From NCBI GenBank assembly GCA_937974825.1, contig CALJVD010000101.1, forward strand, positions 1 to 56,015: 56,015 bases of DNA, read 5' to 3'. The notes under the pieces are model-generated. The model was not told the DNA's origin, searched no databases, and saw only the letters and a list, made by a program, of their open reading frames with translations. The stretch is from an uncultured Oceanospirillaceae bacterium (GTDB lineage: Bacteria; Pseudomonadota; Gammaproteobacteria; Pseudomonadales; Oceanobacteraceae). The position numbers and the translations under genes were made by a program. Shown in pieces: positions 25,340-34,612 of this stretch (position 1 is the stretch's first letter; each line of letters begins with the position of its first letter).

Positions 25340-28300
25340 TTAGCGGGTAATACGTCTTAATAAAGCTCGTAATGCTGCGGGCTTTAAAGGCTTACGCAAA
25401 AAGTAAAAGCCCATTTCTTTGGCTTGATCTTCGACTTCTGGTCTTGGATCTGCCGTAATCAAAATTCCTGGAATTTCTTTGCCAAACTTTTCTTGCAATG
25501 TCTGCATGGCTTGTAGCCCTGTTTCGTCATTGTCGAGCTGGTGGTCGGCAAGCATCACGTCGGGCATGAATGGAATCTCTAATGATTGCTCAACAGTATG
25601 GCAGCTGTATATTTCACAATTCCAACTGTTGAGTAAGGCATTCATGCCGGCTAATACGTCAGGGTCATTATCGATCACAAAGGTTTTTAACCCATTAAAG
25701 CTTCCTGCTGAAATTGACGTTGTGCTGGTGTGAGAAGCGGTTTTAGGCATGGCGGCAGTAAGCGGTACAATTAAACGGAAACGACTGCCTTTACCTTCCC
25801 ATGAGTCCACGGACAGCTCATAACCCATACGGCGTGCCATGCGATCAACAATGGCGAGGCCTAAACCTAAGCCTTTAGCGTCTGAGCTATCCAAGCGCTT
25901 AAACTCTAGGAAAATTTCTCTGAGTTTGGATTTTGGAATCCCCGACCCCGTATCCCAAACGTCAATAAATAAGGAATCACCACGTTTTCTACAGCCAAGC
26001 AAAATGCCTCCTTCGTGGGTATAGCGTACAGCGTTCGACAATAGGTTTTGAATAATACGACGTAACCAGTGGGCGTCACCCAGTACCCATAAATCGAGAA
26101 AGTGTGTGCGCAGCGTTAACCCTTTCTGAGATGCAAGTGCGGTAAATTCATCTTTCAATGGCGTCAGCACAGTGCTTAGCTCGACTGGCTGCATTTTAGG
26201 CTCCATAACATTAGCATCGAGCTTAGAAATCTCAACGAGCAGCGAAAGGACGTTTTCAGACGATTCTAAAGAGCCTTCTAAGTGTGATAAAAGCTCGCGT
26301 TGATGGTCGTTTAATTCTTGCTGAGAGAGAGTTGAGGCAAAAAGTTTTGCAGCGTTTAACGGCTGCATCAGATCATGACCGGCCGCCGCTAAAAAGCGAG
26401 ATTTGCTAGTGTTTGCTTCAATCAGTTGTGAGGTTAAATCGGCAAGCTCTTGCGTGCTTTCTTCGACTTGCTGCTCAAGGTCGACGTTGACCTCTTTCAG
26501 TGCCTGTTCCGCTTGGCGGTGAACGGTAATATCAGTAAAACTGGTCACAAACCCACCGTCTGGCATAGGGTGACCTTGCATAGACAGTACCGTACCGTGG
26601 GGGAGTTGGCGTTCGTAGTTGTGGGGTTTGCCAGATTTTAAGAAATTCATGCGGCGACGTACTTGCAAGGCAACACTGCCTTCGCCACAAAAACCACGTT
26701 CAGCATTAAACTTAATCAGCTCGGCCACTGGTTTGCCTACATAAATTAGGTCGGCAGGGTAGTTGAATAGTTCTAAATAGCGGCTATTCCATGCTACTAA
26801 ATTGAAATCTTTATCAATGACGCTTACCCCTTGTTGCAGGTTTTCAAGCGCAGCTTGCAGTTGTTCTCGGCTCATGGCAAAGGCTTGACTGGCTTCACTG
26901 GCTAAAAAGGTAATATCACGCGGGTTGATTTGCTCTCCGCCTAATAGAGTAGAAAAAATTACTTGGGCCGACGATGACCCTACAATGGATGCGAGTAATT
27001 TTTCGCTGTCTTGAATCAGGTGGCGGCTGGCCATGTCGTTGTCATCAAGCTGGCCGTAGCGTGTTTGGTAGGTGGTAAAAAATTGATCGGTACGAGTGGT
27101 TCCTAATACACCTTCTAGTACGACTTTAATATCGTCTACTTTACAGTTGTATTGTAAGTTGTCAGCCAATGGATCGTTGCTGTAAAAGTTGTTAGGTGAA
27201 GTGAAATCGCTGGCAATAATGCGCTCACGAACCGACGTGCTGGTAACCACAGAAAAGAAGGCAAAAAGTGCACTGTTTACTAATAAGCTAATAGCAGTAC
27301 CTAGGCCAAATTCATCAAGCTGAAGACCGAGTACGTTAGTGCTGATGTGATACTCAGGTCTCATTTCTTGCGTTAAAACAGGAAGTAAGAGCATCATTAG
27401 CCAGACTAATGAGCCACCGAGAATACCGGCGACAGCGCCTTGTTTATTTGCACGTTGCCAAAAGAGACCACCAAATAGTGCAGGGGCAAACTGTGCAACG
27501 GCAGCAAAAGAAAGCAAGCCAATGGCCGCTAAGGATTCAAACTCACCCACCAAACGATAAAACACAAAAGCACTGAGCATAATCAGTACAATGGCGAAGC
27601 GTCTAACGGTTGATACCACCCGGCGTACACGGCCAGAACGGTGCTGATGAGTGATGTTGTGGAAGAAAGCCGGTAGTGCTAATTCATTAGATATCATGGT
27701 GCTAATGGCAATGGTGGCAACGATAATCATACTAGTGGCGGCACTGGCACCACCAATAAAGGCAATAATAGCTAAGGATTCTTGCTTAAAAAATACGGGT
27801 AAGCTTAGCACGTAGGTGTCAGCTGTATAGCTGTGCTCGGGTAGCATCATTTGACCAGTAAGTGCGATAGGCACAACGGCTAATAACATTAAAAATAAAT
27901 ACGAGGGAAATACCCAACGTGCGGTTCTTATATGTCGTGTCGATTCATTTTCAACCACAGCAACCTGAAATTGACGCGGTAAGCACAGCAGGGCAAATCC
28001 TGCGATCAGTGTCTGAACAAGAAATGAGGCTGAAATAATGTTGCTATCAAAAATGGCGTGATCGGGCAGGATTTCTTTAGCTTGAGTGATCAGGTTAAGA
28101 GGTCGATCGTATAGTTGCGTTACTACCCAGACGCCAATAATTAATAAAGCCGCCAGCTTAATTAGTGACTCAAAGGCAACCGCGAGAATCATGCCCGGAT
28201 GTTGTTCACTGGCGTCAATATCTCGAGTGCCATAGATTATAACGAACAGTGCCATAATCCAGCTTACATAAAACGCGGTATCCTTCCAGAACGGCGTGTA

Positions 28301-28768
28301 TTCAGATGATACATAGCCTAATGGAAATGTAATTAACTCAAAGGTCGAGGCAATGGCTTTTAGCTGTAAAGCTACGTAAGGAATGATACCGACGAAGGCT
28401 ACTAAGGTAATAATAATGGCTAGGTTGTGATCACGCCCATAGCGAGTGGCAATAAAGTCAGCAATGGAGGTAATGCGTTTTTCTTTAACGATGCGTATTA
28501 TTTTTATAAATACGCCCCAAAAAAACACTAAAAATAGAATAGGACCTAGGTAAATACCGACGAACATCCAACCGCTACTAGCCGCTTGCCCCACGGCACC
28601 GTAGAAGGTCCAAGAAGTGCAATACACCGCTAACGATAAGCTGTAAATTAAACCGGTGTTATGAACGGGTTTACCTTTATGGGCGCGCTTATCACCGTAC
28701 CAGGCAACAAAAAACAAGGAAGCAATGTACAACGTTGAAATAATGACAAGCTGCCATACGGAAATCAT
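25340..28768 (-). CDS. crbS: Transporter-fused hybrid sensor kinase, CrbS-like
   Basis: This 1142-residue inner-membrane protein begins with a sodium:solute-symporter-like domain of about 12-13 helices (roughly residues 1-510). A linker and a PAS domain (about 640-770, LQQGVSVIDKDFNLVAWNSRYLELFNY) follow, then a short coiled coil. The dimerisation domain has the phospho-His798 in FLAAAGHDLMQPLNAAKL, the ATPase domain has NLLSNAVRYT and DTGSGIP, and a C-terminal receiver (from about 1026) has its acceptor Asp near 1075 in MLADHQL. This order is that of CrbS from Pseudomonas. CbrA, a relative that senses carbon/nitrogen state, lacks the receiver. The symporter part may sense or carry the signal. 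It is convergent with the CrbR gene, so the pair has separate promoters. Confidence 0.87.
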   Translation of the reverse strand: MISVWQLVIISTLYIASLFFVAWYGDKRAHKGKPVHNTGLIYSLSLAVYCTSWTFYGAVGQAASSGWMFVGIYLGPILFLVFFWGVFIKIIRIVKEKRITSIADFIATRYGRDHNLAIIITLVAFVGIIPYVALQLKAIASTFELITFPLGYVSSEYTPFWKDTAFYVSWIMALFVIIYGTRDIDASEQHPGMILAVAFESLIKLAALLIIGVWVVTQLYDRPLNLITQAKEILPDHAIFDSNIISASFLVQTLIAGFALLCLPRQFQVAVVENESTRHIRTARWVFPSYLFLMLLAVVPIALTGQMMLPEHSYTADTYVLSLPVFFKQESLAIIAFIGGASAATSMIIVATIAISTMISNELALPAFFHNITHQHRSGRVRRVVSTVRRFAIVLIMLSAFVFYRLVGEFESLAAIGLLSFAAVAQFAPALFGGLFWQRANKQGAVAGILGGSLVWLMMLLLPVLTQEMRPEYHISTNVLGLQLDEFGLGTAISLLVNSALFAFFSVVTSTSVRERIIASDFTSPNNFYSNDPLADNLQYNCKVDDIKVVLEGVLGTTRTDQFFTTYQTRYGQLDDNDMASRHLIQDSEKLLASIVGSSSAQVIFSTLLGGEQINPRDITFLASEASQAFAMSREQLQAALENLQQGVSVIDKDFNLVAWNSRYLELFNYPADLIYVGKPVAELIKFNAERGFCGEGSVALQVRRRMNFLKSGKPHNYERQLPHGTVLSMQGHPMPDGGFVTSFTDITVHRQAEQALKEVNVDLEQQVEESTQELADLTSQLIEANTSKSRFLAAAGHDLMQPLNAAKLFASTLSQQELNDHQRELLSHLEGSLESSENVLSLLVEISKLDANVMEPKMQPVELSTVLTPLKDEFTALASQKGLTLRTHFLDLWVLGDAHWLRRIIQNLLSNAVRYTHEGGILLGCRKRGDSLFIDVWDTGSGIPKSKLREIFLEFKRLDSSDAKGLGLGLAIVDRMARRMGYELSVDSWEGKGSRFRLIVPLTAAMPKTASHTSTTSISAGSFNGLKTFVIDNDPDVLAGMNALLNSWNCEIYSCHTVEQSLEIPFMPDVMLADHQLDNDETGLQAMQTLQEKFGKEIPGILITADPRPEVEDQAKEMGFYFLRKPLKPAALRALLRRITR

Positions 28769-28963
28769 AGTAAAAAGCTCTTTTAATCTGCTGTACTTTG
28801 TCGATACTGTGGTTTGAACTTAGCTGTCATTAAAGCAGAATATCTGGCTTAAAAGTACATCAGAGCGCAAATATGTAGGCTTAATCTGTTCTTTGCAGTG
28901 AGTTAAGTCATAAATGCTATAGTGACAGCAGAAAATCGCGATTAATTAGGAAAGGGAAGTTTT

Positions 28964-29590
28964 ATGTTAGAAACGGCTGTTTTGGCCTTCGCTACATTTT
29001 TTGCCACCATCAGTCCCATTGATGGTGCCGCTATTTTTGCGGCAATCACTATTAATAACAGTCCAGCAAAACGACGTCGAATTGCCATACGAGGCGTTAC
29101 CATTGCCGCCATCGTTTTACTTATATTTGCTGCCAGTGGTGAATGGCTTTTAAATACCTTAGGTATCTCGCTAGCCGCCTTACGTACAGCGGGAGGTATT
29201 TTATTATTACTCATGGGCTTAGATATGGTGTTTGCTCGTTCGTCAGCCAATACACCCACCGAAGCAGACGAGTTAGAAGCCATTGAGAAGGACGATGTTT
29301 CGGTGTTCCCCTTGGCTATGCCGCTGTTGGCCGGTCCAGGCACAATGGGTGCTTTAATTTTGTTAATGTCAAAAGCCGAAGGGGAGTGGGTATTACAACT
29401 TACGGTGATTGCCGCTCTGCTTGCTGTGCTGTTATTGACACTTATCAGCTTGCTAGCAGCGACGCGCCTCAATAAATTACTTGGAGTCACGGGTATGCAC
29501 GTCATTACACGTGTTATGGGTGTGTTACTCTGTGCTTTAGCTGTACAGTTTATTTTTGATGGTATTGCCGAAAGTGGCCTGCTGCCTTAA
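28964..29590 (+). CDS. MarC family (UPF0056) membrane protein
   Basis: The 208-residue protein has six membrane segments and the family motifs ISPIDGAAIFAAI at the start, RTAGGILLLLMGLDMVFA in helix 3 and FPLAMPLLAGPGTMGALILLM in helix 4. MarC proteins were once thought to take part in antibiotic resistance, but that is not supported; the role is unknown. The ATG has AAGGGAAG upstream. It lies 16 bases before dgt in the same direction, so the two are likely cotranscribed. Confidence 0.92.
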   Translation: MLETAVLAFATFFATISPIDGAAIFAAITINNSPAKRRRIAIRGVTIAAIVLLIFAASGEWLLNTLGISLAALRTAGGILLLLMGLDMVFARSSANTPTEADELEAIEKDDVSVFPLAMPLLAGPGTMGALILLMSKAEGEWVLQLTVIAALLAVLLLTLISLLAATRLNKLLGVTGMHVITRVMGVLLCALAVQFIFDGIAESGLLP

Positions 29591-29606
29591 TCCATAAAGG
29601 AGTGTT

Positions 29607-30956
29607 ATGTCTCAAATAATGAATTGGCCGCAATTATTATCTGCGGCACGTTTTGGTGAAGAAAATAAAAAACGTAGTGGTAAAGAGTTTGGACGAACAC
29701 CCTTCGACAAAGACTACGATCGTATTATTTTTTCGCCGGCGTTTCGTCGTTTGGATCGTAAAACTCAGGTGCATCCCTTGGTTGATAACGACTTGGTACA
29801 CAGTCGACTTACACACAGTTTAGAGGTTGGTTGTGTGGGGCGCTCGTTAGGCACTCGAGTGGGGCATGCTATTGCCAGTCGATTGCCGGAAGGTTTAAAC
29901 GCAAACGATGTGGGCTCGTTAGTACAGGCGGCATGCTTAGCACACGATATAGGTAACCCACCTTTCGGTCATACGGGTGAGGATGCCATTCGACATTGGT
30001 TTAGAGAGCCTGGAAATGCCCATTTTTTAGACGGGCTAAGTGACTTAGAAAAAGCCGATCTGCAAACGTTTGAGGGTAATGCTCAAGGGTTTCGCTTGGT
30101 AACCCAGACAGAATCGCACCGTGAACAAGGAGGGATGCGATTAACCTATGGCACCTTAGGTGCATTCCTAAAGTACCCATGGACGGTCGATTACGTGCAA
30201 AAAGGTCAGGCTAAAAAGTTTGGCTGCTATCAAACTGAACTGGAAATTTTAAGGAAAGTTGCTGAAGAGTTAGGGTTGATTGAGCTAAAAGAAAACTTTT
30301 GGGCACGCCATCCTTTAGTGTATTTGCTCGAAGCAGCCGATGATATCTGTTACGGCATTATCGATCTTGAAGATGGTATAGAAATGGATTTGTTGCGCCA
30401 CGATGAAGTGGAAGCATTGCTGATGCCGGTGTTAGAAGGGCACTACGATGTGGAAGCAGAGCTGAAGCATATAGATACGTCACGCCGACGCTTACAAGTG
30501 TTGCGTGGATTAGTGATGGAAGTATTAGTAACGGCCGTGAGTGAAGCCTTTATTAAGTACGAGCAAGAACTGCTACGCGGTGAGCTACAAGGCGATTTAA
30601 TTGATTATTGCTCAGAACCAGTGCGTGAAGTAGTCAGAAGCGCAAAAAATGTTGCCAGAAAACGCATCTTTAAAGACTATCGTAAACTCACTATTGAAAT
30701 TGGCTCGTATTCGACCTTAGGAATTTTGCTTGAAGCCACCTTAAGTGCTGTAAGAGAGCGCGTGTTAGATGGTGAGGCGACCTTTAGAAACCAAAGGGTC
30801 TTAGAAATGCTTGGTCGGTCAGCACCGCAAAGCGATTGGAGTTTATATGAGTCTTATATGAAAGCGATTGATTTTATATCAGGGATGACAGACAACTACG
30901 CTGCTCAGGTTGCTCGTCAGTTTTCAGGGTATCAGCCTAACTCATCAGGGTTTTAA
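29607..30956 (+). CDS. dgt: Deoxyguanosinetriphosphate triphosphohydrolase (dGTPase)
   Basis: Dgt cleaves dGTP, and often other dNTPs, to the nucleoside and tripolyphosphate, trimming dNTP pools. The HD-domain metal ligands are visible: His70 in HSRLTHSLEVG, the HD pair at 113-114 in ACLAHDIGNPPFGHTGEDA, and a later Asp in LLEAADDICYGI. Its 449 residues fit the long dGTPase group. AAAGGAG lies six bases before the ATG. It follows the MarC gene closely. Confidence 0.95.
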   Translation: MSQIMNWPQLLSAARFGEENKKRSGKEFGRTPFDKDYDRIIFSPAFRRLDRKTQVHPLVDNDLVHSRLTHSLEVGCVGRSLGTRVGHAIASRLPEGLNANDVGSLVQAACLAHDIGNPPFGHTGEDAIRHWFREPGNAHFLDGLSDLEKADLQTFEGNAQGFRLVTQTESHREQGGMRLTYGTLGAFLKYPWTVDYVQKGQAKKFGCYQTELEILRKVAEELGLIELKENFWARHPLVYLLEAADDICYGIIDLEDGIEMDLLRHDEVEALLMPVLEGHYDVEAELKHIDTSRRRLQVLRGLVMEVLVTAVSEAFIKYEQELLRGELQGDLIDYCSEPVREVVRSAKNVARKRIFKDYRKLTIEIGSYSTLGILLEATLSAVRERVLDGEATFRNQRVLEMLGRSAPQSDWSLYESYMKAIDFISGMTDNYAAQVARQFSGYQPNSSGF

Positions 30957-31028
30957 TAACATTTAACAATACTGGTAAAGATTTTATTAAAAAAATCGAC
31001 GCATAGGTTGTTTGTAGCAATTACTCTG

Positions 31029-31034
31029 TATAAT
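31029..31034 (+). promoter_or_regulatory. -10 element of the lepB promoter
   Basis: A perfect TATAAT, preceded by CTG, lies 64 bases ahead of lepB. A TTG-containing -35-like stretch (around 31006-31013) is placed at 15-17 bases. lepB thus seems to have its own promoter rather than depending on dgt. Confidence 0.6.
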
Positions 31035-31098
31035 GCCCGCTGTATTGGCATAGACTATTGGTTTTTACCATCTAACTTTAAAATTAAGAACAAAATTT

Positions 31099-31875
31099 AT
31101 GAATATTGATTTTCCACTGATCTTAATGCTTGCCACATTCTTTACGGGTGTTGTCGCATTGATCGATAAGATTTGGTTATCCAAAAAACGTGAACAAGGC
31201 GAACCGGAAGGATTTGTTGTTGAACAATCTAAGTCGTTCTTTCCAGTCTTGCTGGTGGTTTTTGTGCTGCGTTCCTTTGTGGCAGAACCTTTTCAAATTC
31301 CCTCAGGTTCGATGGAGCCAGGCTTAGTAAAAGGGGACTTTATAGTTGTTAGTAAGTTCTCATACGGTCTACGTATGCCGGTATGGGGTAATACCTTGAT
31401 TCCTACCGGAGAACCAAAGCGCGGTGATATTATGGTGTTTTTTCCGCCGGAAGACCCAAGATACTTTATTAAGCGTGTAATTGGTTTGCCAGGCGATACA
31501 GTGGTGTTTCGTAATAAACAGCTTACCGTTAATGGTGAGCCGGTAGACATTAGTATTGATGAACAACAAGAAATGGCGGCTGGTAAAATTCTAGTGCATG
31601 AAGCCTTTGAAGATACTACCGCAGCTATTCATTGGCAGGCGGGTACATCTACTCAAACAGGTAGAACCATGGTCTATGCTGGGCCAGAAGGCCAGTGGCA
31701 AGTGCCAGAAGGCTTTTACTTTACCATGGGTGATAACCGAGCCAACAGTGCCGATAGCCGCATGTGGGGGTTTGTTCCTGAAAAAAATATAGTAGGTAAA
31801 GCCACGGCTATTTGGTTGCACTGGGATAAGTTGACTGATATTCCTTCGTTTAGCCGTAATGGCTGGCTAAAATAG
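31099..31875 (+). CDS. lepB: Signal peptidase I
   Basis: LepB removes signal peptides of secreted proteins on the outer face of the inner membrane. The 258-residue protein has two N-terminal membrane helices (about 5-23 and 46-60), the catalytic Ser71 in IPSGSMEPGL, the catalytic Lys125 in YFIKRVIGLPGD, and the late motif GDNRANSADSR. In many gammaproteobacteria lepB lies in a lepA-lepB-rnc-era operon; here it stands alone with its own promoter and terminator, so it may be a second copy or a displaced gene. Confidence 0.95.
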   Translation: MNIDFPLILMLATFFTGVVALIDKIWLSKKREQGEPEGFVVEQSKSFFPVLLVVFVLRSFVAEPFQIPSGSMEPGLVKGDFIVVSKFSYGLRMPVWGNTLIPTGEPKRGDIMVFFPPEDPRYFIKRVIGLPGDTVVFRNKQLTVNGEPVDISIDEQQEMAAGKILVHEAFEDTTAAIHWQAGTSTQTGRTMVYAGPEGQWQVPEGFYFTMGDNRANSADSRMWGFVPEKNIVGKATAIWLHWDKLTDIPSFSRNGWLK

Positions 31876-31889
31876 TGCTTTTAGGCATA

Positions 31890-31925
31890 AAAAATGCCGC
31901 AGACTATTAAGATTGCGGCATTTTT
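31890..31925. terminator. Bidirectional terminator between lepB and the MDR oxidoreductase gene
   Basis: AAAAATGCCGCA (31890-31901) pairs perfectly with TGCGGCATTTTT (31914-31925). Both arms end in T on the strand that would be transcribed, so it serves the two convergent genes. Confidence 0.93.
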
Positions 31926-31938
31926 ATGAGGCTAACTC

Positions 31939-32976
31939 TTATTCGTCTGCGCCCACTTTAATCACTAACTTACCAAAATTCTTACCTTCTAATAAGCCGA
32001 TAAACGCTTCAGGTGCATTTGTAAGGCCTTCGACTAAGTCTTCACGATAATGAATTTGTCCTTTTGCTAACCATGCTTGCATATCTTGGTTAAATTCAGG
32101 ATAACGCGGAGCGTAGTCATCAAAAATAATAAACCCCTTCACCGTTAGTCTTTTTACTAATATGGTGCTCATTAATAAAGCGAGACGGTCTGGACCTTCG
32201 GCTAACGCTGTCGCATTGTAATTAGCAATTAGCCCACAGACGGGTATGCGCGCACTGGTGTTAAGTAGCGGCATTACCGCATCAAACACTTTGCCACCAA
32301 CGTTTTCATAATAGATATCAATACCGTCTGGGCAGGCCTTTTCTAACTGTTCGGCAAAGTCATCTGCTTTATGATCAATACAGGCGTCGAACCCTTGGGT
32401 CTCAACGGCGTAACGGCATTTGTCGCTGCCACCTGCAACACCAATAACTCGACATCCCTTTAACTTACCGATCTGCCCCACAGTAGAGCCTACAGGACCA
32501 GTAGCGGCAGCCACTACTATGGTTTCACCTTCTTTGGGTTGGCCAATGTCTAATAAGCCCATGTAGGCTGTAAAACCTGGCATGCCTAAAATACCGAGAG
32601 CATAGGATGGATGACTGGGGTTCTTACCTAGGGGCATCAAGTCTTTGCCATGGCTAACGGCATAATCTTGCCAACCGGTATTTGCTAGTACCCAATCACC
32701 TTCAGAAAATTTAGCGTGCTTAGAGCTGACAACACGCCCAACCACAGCACCTACCATAACATCGTCTATCTCTACTGGGTCAGCGTATGATTTTGCGCTG
32801 CTCATACGCCCACGCATATAGGGATCGAGTGACAGGTAAACAGTACGTACTAAAACTTCATCTTGATTGGGTGTGGGAATGGCGTTTTCTTCAATTCTGA
32901 AGTTTTCGGCAGTTGGTGCACCATGTGGGCGCGATGCTAAAACGATGCGTCTATTAAACTGTGCGGATTGGGGCAT
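31939..32976 (-). CDS. NADP-dependent MDR oxidoreductase (CurA/LTB4 dehydrogenase-like)
   Basis: The 345-residue protein is a zinc-free medium-chain dehydrogenase/reductase. It begins NRRIVLASRPHGAPTAENFRIEE, has the family block DPYMRGRMSSAKSYADPVEI, and a Rossmann motif VVAAATGPVGSTVGQIGKLKG. Relatives (E. coli CurA, leukotriene B4 12-hydroxydehydrogenase) reduce the carbon-carbon double bond of alpha,beta-unsaturated ketones and aldehydes with NADPH in the cytoplasm. AGGAG lies six bases before the ATG. An AraC gene lies upstream on the same strand but 161 bases away, with inverted repeats between, so the two are probably not one operon. Confidence 0.9.
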   Translation of the reverse strand: MPQSAQFNRRIVLASRPHGAPTAENFRIEENAIPTPNQDEVLVRTVYLSLDPYMRGRMSSAKSYADPVEIDDVMVGAVVGRVVSSKHAKFSEGDWVLANTGWQDYAVSHGKDLMPLGKNPSHPSYALGILGMPGFTAYMGLLDIGQPKEGETIVVAAATGPVGSTVGQIGKLKGCRVIGVAGGSDKCRYAVETQGFDACIDHKADDFAEQLEKACPDGIDIYYENVGGKVFDAVMPLLNTSARIPVCGLIANYNATALAEGPDRLALLMSTILVKRLTVKGFIIFDDYAPRYPEFNQDMQAWLAKGQIHYREDLVEGLTNAPEAFIGLLEGKNFGKLVIKVGADE

Positions 32977-33020
32977 AGAAAGCTCCTATAAAATAGAGAG
33001 ATAGCCCAAGTAGCACGACC

Positions 33021-33043
33021 ATGTGATTGAGTAAAAATCACAT
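33021..33043. promoter_or_regulatory. Inverted repeat upstream of the MDR oxidoreductase gene
   Basis: ATGTGATT (33021-33028) and AATCACAT (33036-33043) form a perfect 8-base inverted repeat with seven bases between, 45-67 bases ahead of the oxidoreductase start. It may be an operator. Though it contains TGTGA and TCACA, the spacing is 11 rather than the 6 of a CRP site. Confidence 0.35.
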
Positions 33044-33078
33044 CGCTGTGGCTGTATTGGGTAAGCTGTAAATAAGAC

Positions 33079-33109
33079 TAAGATAGTCTATTAAGAATAG
33101 ACTATCTTA
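33079..33109 (-). terminator. Long inverted repeat after the AraC gene
   Basis: TAAGATAGTCTATT (33079-33092) and AATAGACTATCTTA (33096-33109) are perfect 14-base arms around three bases. It lies 29 bases after the stop codon of the minus-strand AraC gene and is most simply its terminator, though the T run after it (GTCTTATTTA) is broken. Confidence 0.55.
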
Positions 33110-33137
33110 TAGAAAATGCAGAAATTAGGTGGGAAAG

Positions 33138-34220
33138 TTAGCCAAACTTAACTTTGACATTGTCTAAACGTACAACGTTAGGTTGGTCGGCTTTGCTAGA
33201 CATATTGATACGGTATTGCGCCGGGCTCATATTCATTTCTTTAATGAAGATACGGTCAAGAGTACGACGACCAGACAAGCCAAGGTGAATGGCAATTTGT
33301 TCAATGCTTTGAGTGGTATGAATGAGCATGTCACGCGCAATTTCTAAACGTATTTTAGTGACGATTTGCTTTAAGGATGTCCCTTCCTGACTTAAGTGTC
33401 TGTTGAGAGTGCGTGCACTAATATGAAAGTAATCTGCTACTTCTTGCTGGTTAGCATTTAAACGAACCTTTCTTTGTGAAAATACTTTTTCAATACGATT
33501 CGCTAAGGAGCCTGAGCGCGACAGTTTACGATACTGCTCCTCAACTTCTCTTTTCATCATATTGAGAATATGAGGATTGGTATTATGTAATCCTTCCTCC
33601 AACCATTTTTGATGGAACTGAATGGTGCATTCTTCGGCATTAAACTCTACTTCAGAATCCCACTTTTGTTTATATGAATCCATATATTGTGTAGCAGGGA
33701 AGGGCAGCGTGATATTAGAAATCTCTAGGTGTGAGCCGCATAGTTGTTTTAGCCAACTAAGAATAGTACTGATGATGATTTCAGTACGGTGACGTTCTGT
33801 TGAAATAAAAGGGGTGTCACTAACAGGAAACTTAATTTTGATAATATCTTCGCGTGTTTTGGTGATTTGGACGTCTAAATCATGGCTGAGCAGAGACGCA
33901 AATTTTTCGAAGTAATATAAGGCTTCACGTAAGCTATTACAGCATAAAAACAAATGCTGTAATTGTGTACTGCTTTTAGGATTAAAGCGTTGATAGCTTT
34001 GGACGCATAAAGATTCATCATTAGAGTGACGTATTATCAAACTAATTAGCTGATGTGCAGTCTTATCGGATATCCGGTTGTTCGGGTCTCTAAGTTGCTT
34101 TAGTGCCTCTTGAACTTCTTCAAATTCAGGCGCGGGTAGACTTTCGAATAGTGCAGGATCGGCACCGTCGATAAGAGGTCGGATTAATGCAGATGAAATA
34201 TAGCCTGGTTTAGAGTTCAT
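33138..34220 (-). CDS. AraC-family transcriptional regulator with N-terminal sensor domain
   Basis: The 360-residue protein has a long N-terminal arabinose-binding-type domain and a C-terminal AraC double helix-turn-helix (about 250-345): VADYFHISARTLNRHLSQEG and then SIEQIAIHLGLSGRRTLDRIFIKEMNMSPAQYR. No strong ribosome binding site is seen before the ATG at 34220. The long intergenic region upstream carries inverted repeats that could be its operator. The nearest possible targets are the MDR oxidoreductase gene and the MaoC-like gene, both on the same strand. The effector is unknown. Confidence 0.9.
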   Translation of the reverse strand: MNSKPGYISSALIRPLIDGADPALFESLPAPEFEEVQEALKQLRDPNNRISDKTAHQLISLIIRHSNDESLCVQSYQRFNPKSSTQLQHLFLCCNSLREALYYFEKFASLLSHDLDVQITKTREDIIKIKFPVSDTPFISTERHRTEIIISTILSWLKQLCGSHLEISNITLPFPATQYMDSYKQKWDSEVEFNAEECTIQFHQKWLEEGLHNTNPHILNMMKREVEEQYRKLSRSGSLANRIEKVFSQRKVRLNANQQEVADYFHISARTLNRHLSQEGTSLKQIVTKIRLEIARDMLIHTTQSIEQIAIHLGLSGRRTLDRIFIKEMNMSPAQYRINMSSKADQPNVVRLDNVKVKFG

Positions 34221-34316
34221 AACATATATCTTTATAGTTAGTTTGCGTCTAACTAATTTGTATCAGTTCTACGCGTATTGCTAGAGAAAAATAGTTATTT
34301 AAGTCGCTTCAATGGT

Positions 34317-34370
34317 AATCAATTGTATACAGATTTGTCACTTGACTGACTAAATCATATACAGTTGATT
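34317..34370. promoter_or_regulatory. Operator-like inverted repeat ahead of the AraC gene
   Basis: AATCAATTGTATA (34317-34329) and TATACAGTTGATT (34358-34370) are inverted copies with one mismatch in 13, centres about 41 bases apart, 100-150 bases ahead of the AraC start. Distant paired half-sites are common for AraC proteins. Autoregulation is inference. Confidence 0.4.
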
Positions 34371-34570
34371 GTTTTATATACAAAGAGGGATTGCATAACC
34401 AGAGTTAGGTCATGGAAGTATCGATTAGTTCCATGCTTGGCTTAATATGACCAAAGTATTTTTGATGTAACTCATGACTAGTGAAAATAGATGGAACTAT
34501 TCTCACAAATTACTAAATGAAAATTGTTTGTTAATGATTGCAGAGAGTAAGAATATATTTGGCGGGAATG

Positions 34571-34612
34571 AGTCATTTAAAGCCTAGTTTTTTAAAGTGG
34601 CTTTAAATGACT
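34571..34612 (-). terminator. 14-base inverted repeat after the MaoC-like gene
   Basis: AGTCATTTAAAGCC (34571-34584) and GGCTTTAAATGACT (34599-34612) are perfect arms around 14 bases. It begins 22 bases after the stop codon of the minus-strand MaoC-like gene. No T run follows on that strand, so it may be a factor-dependent or processed 3' end. Confidence 0.5.

Noticed and set aside
28942..29505. A 187-residue minus-strand frame opposite the MarC-family gene
   Set aside because: It is the antisense shadow of a membrane-protein gene with strong family motifs and a good ribosome binding site; the antisense product looks like low-complexity Ser/Ala/Lys text.
33021..33043. CRP/Vfr-like site (TGTGA and TCACA)
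   Set aside because: The two halves are 11 bases apart, not 6, so it does not fit the CRP consensus; kept only as an unnamed inverted repeat.
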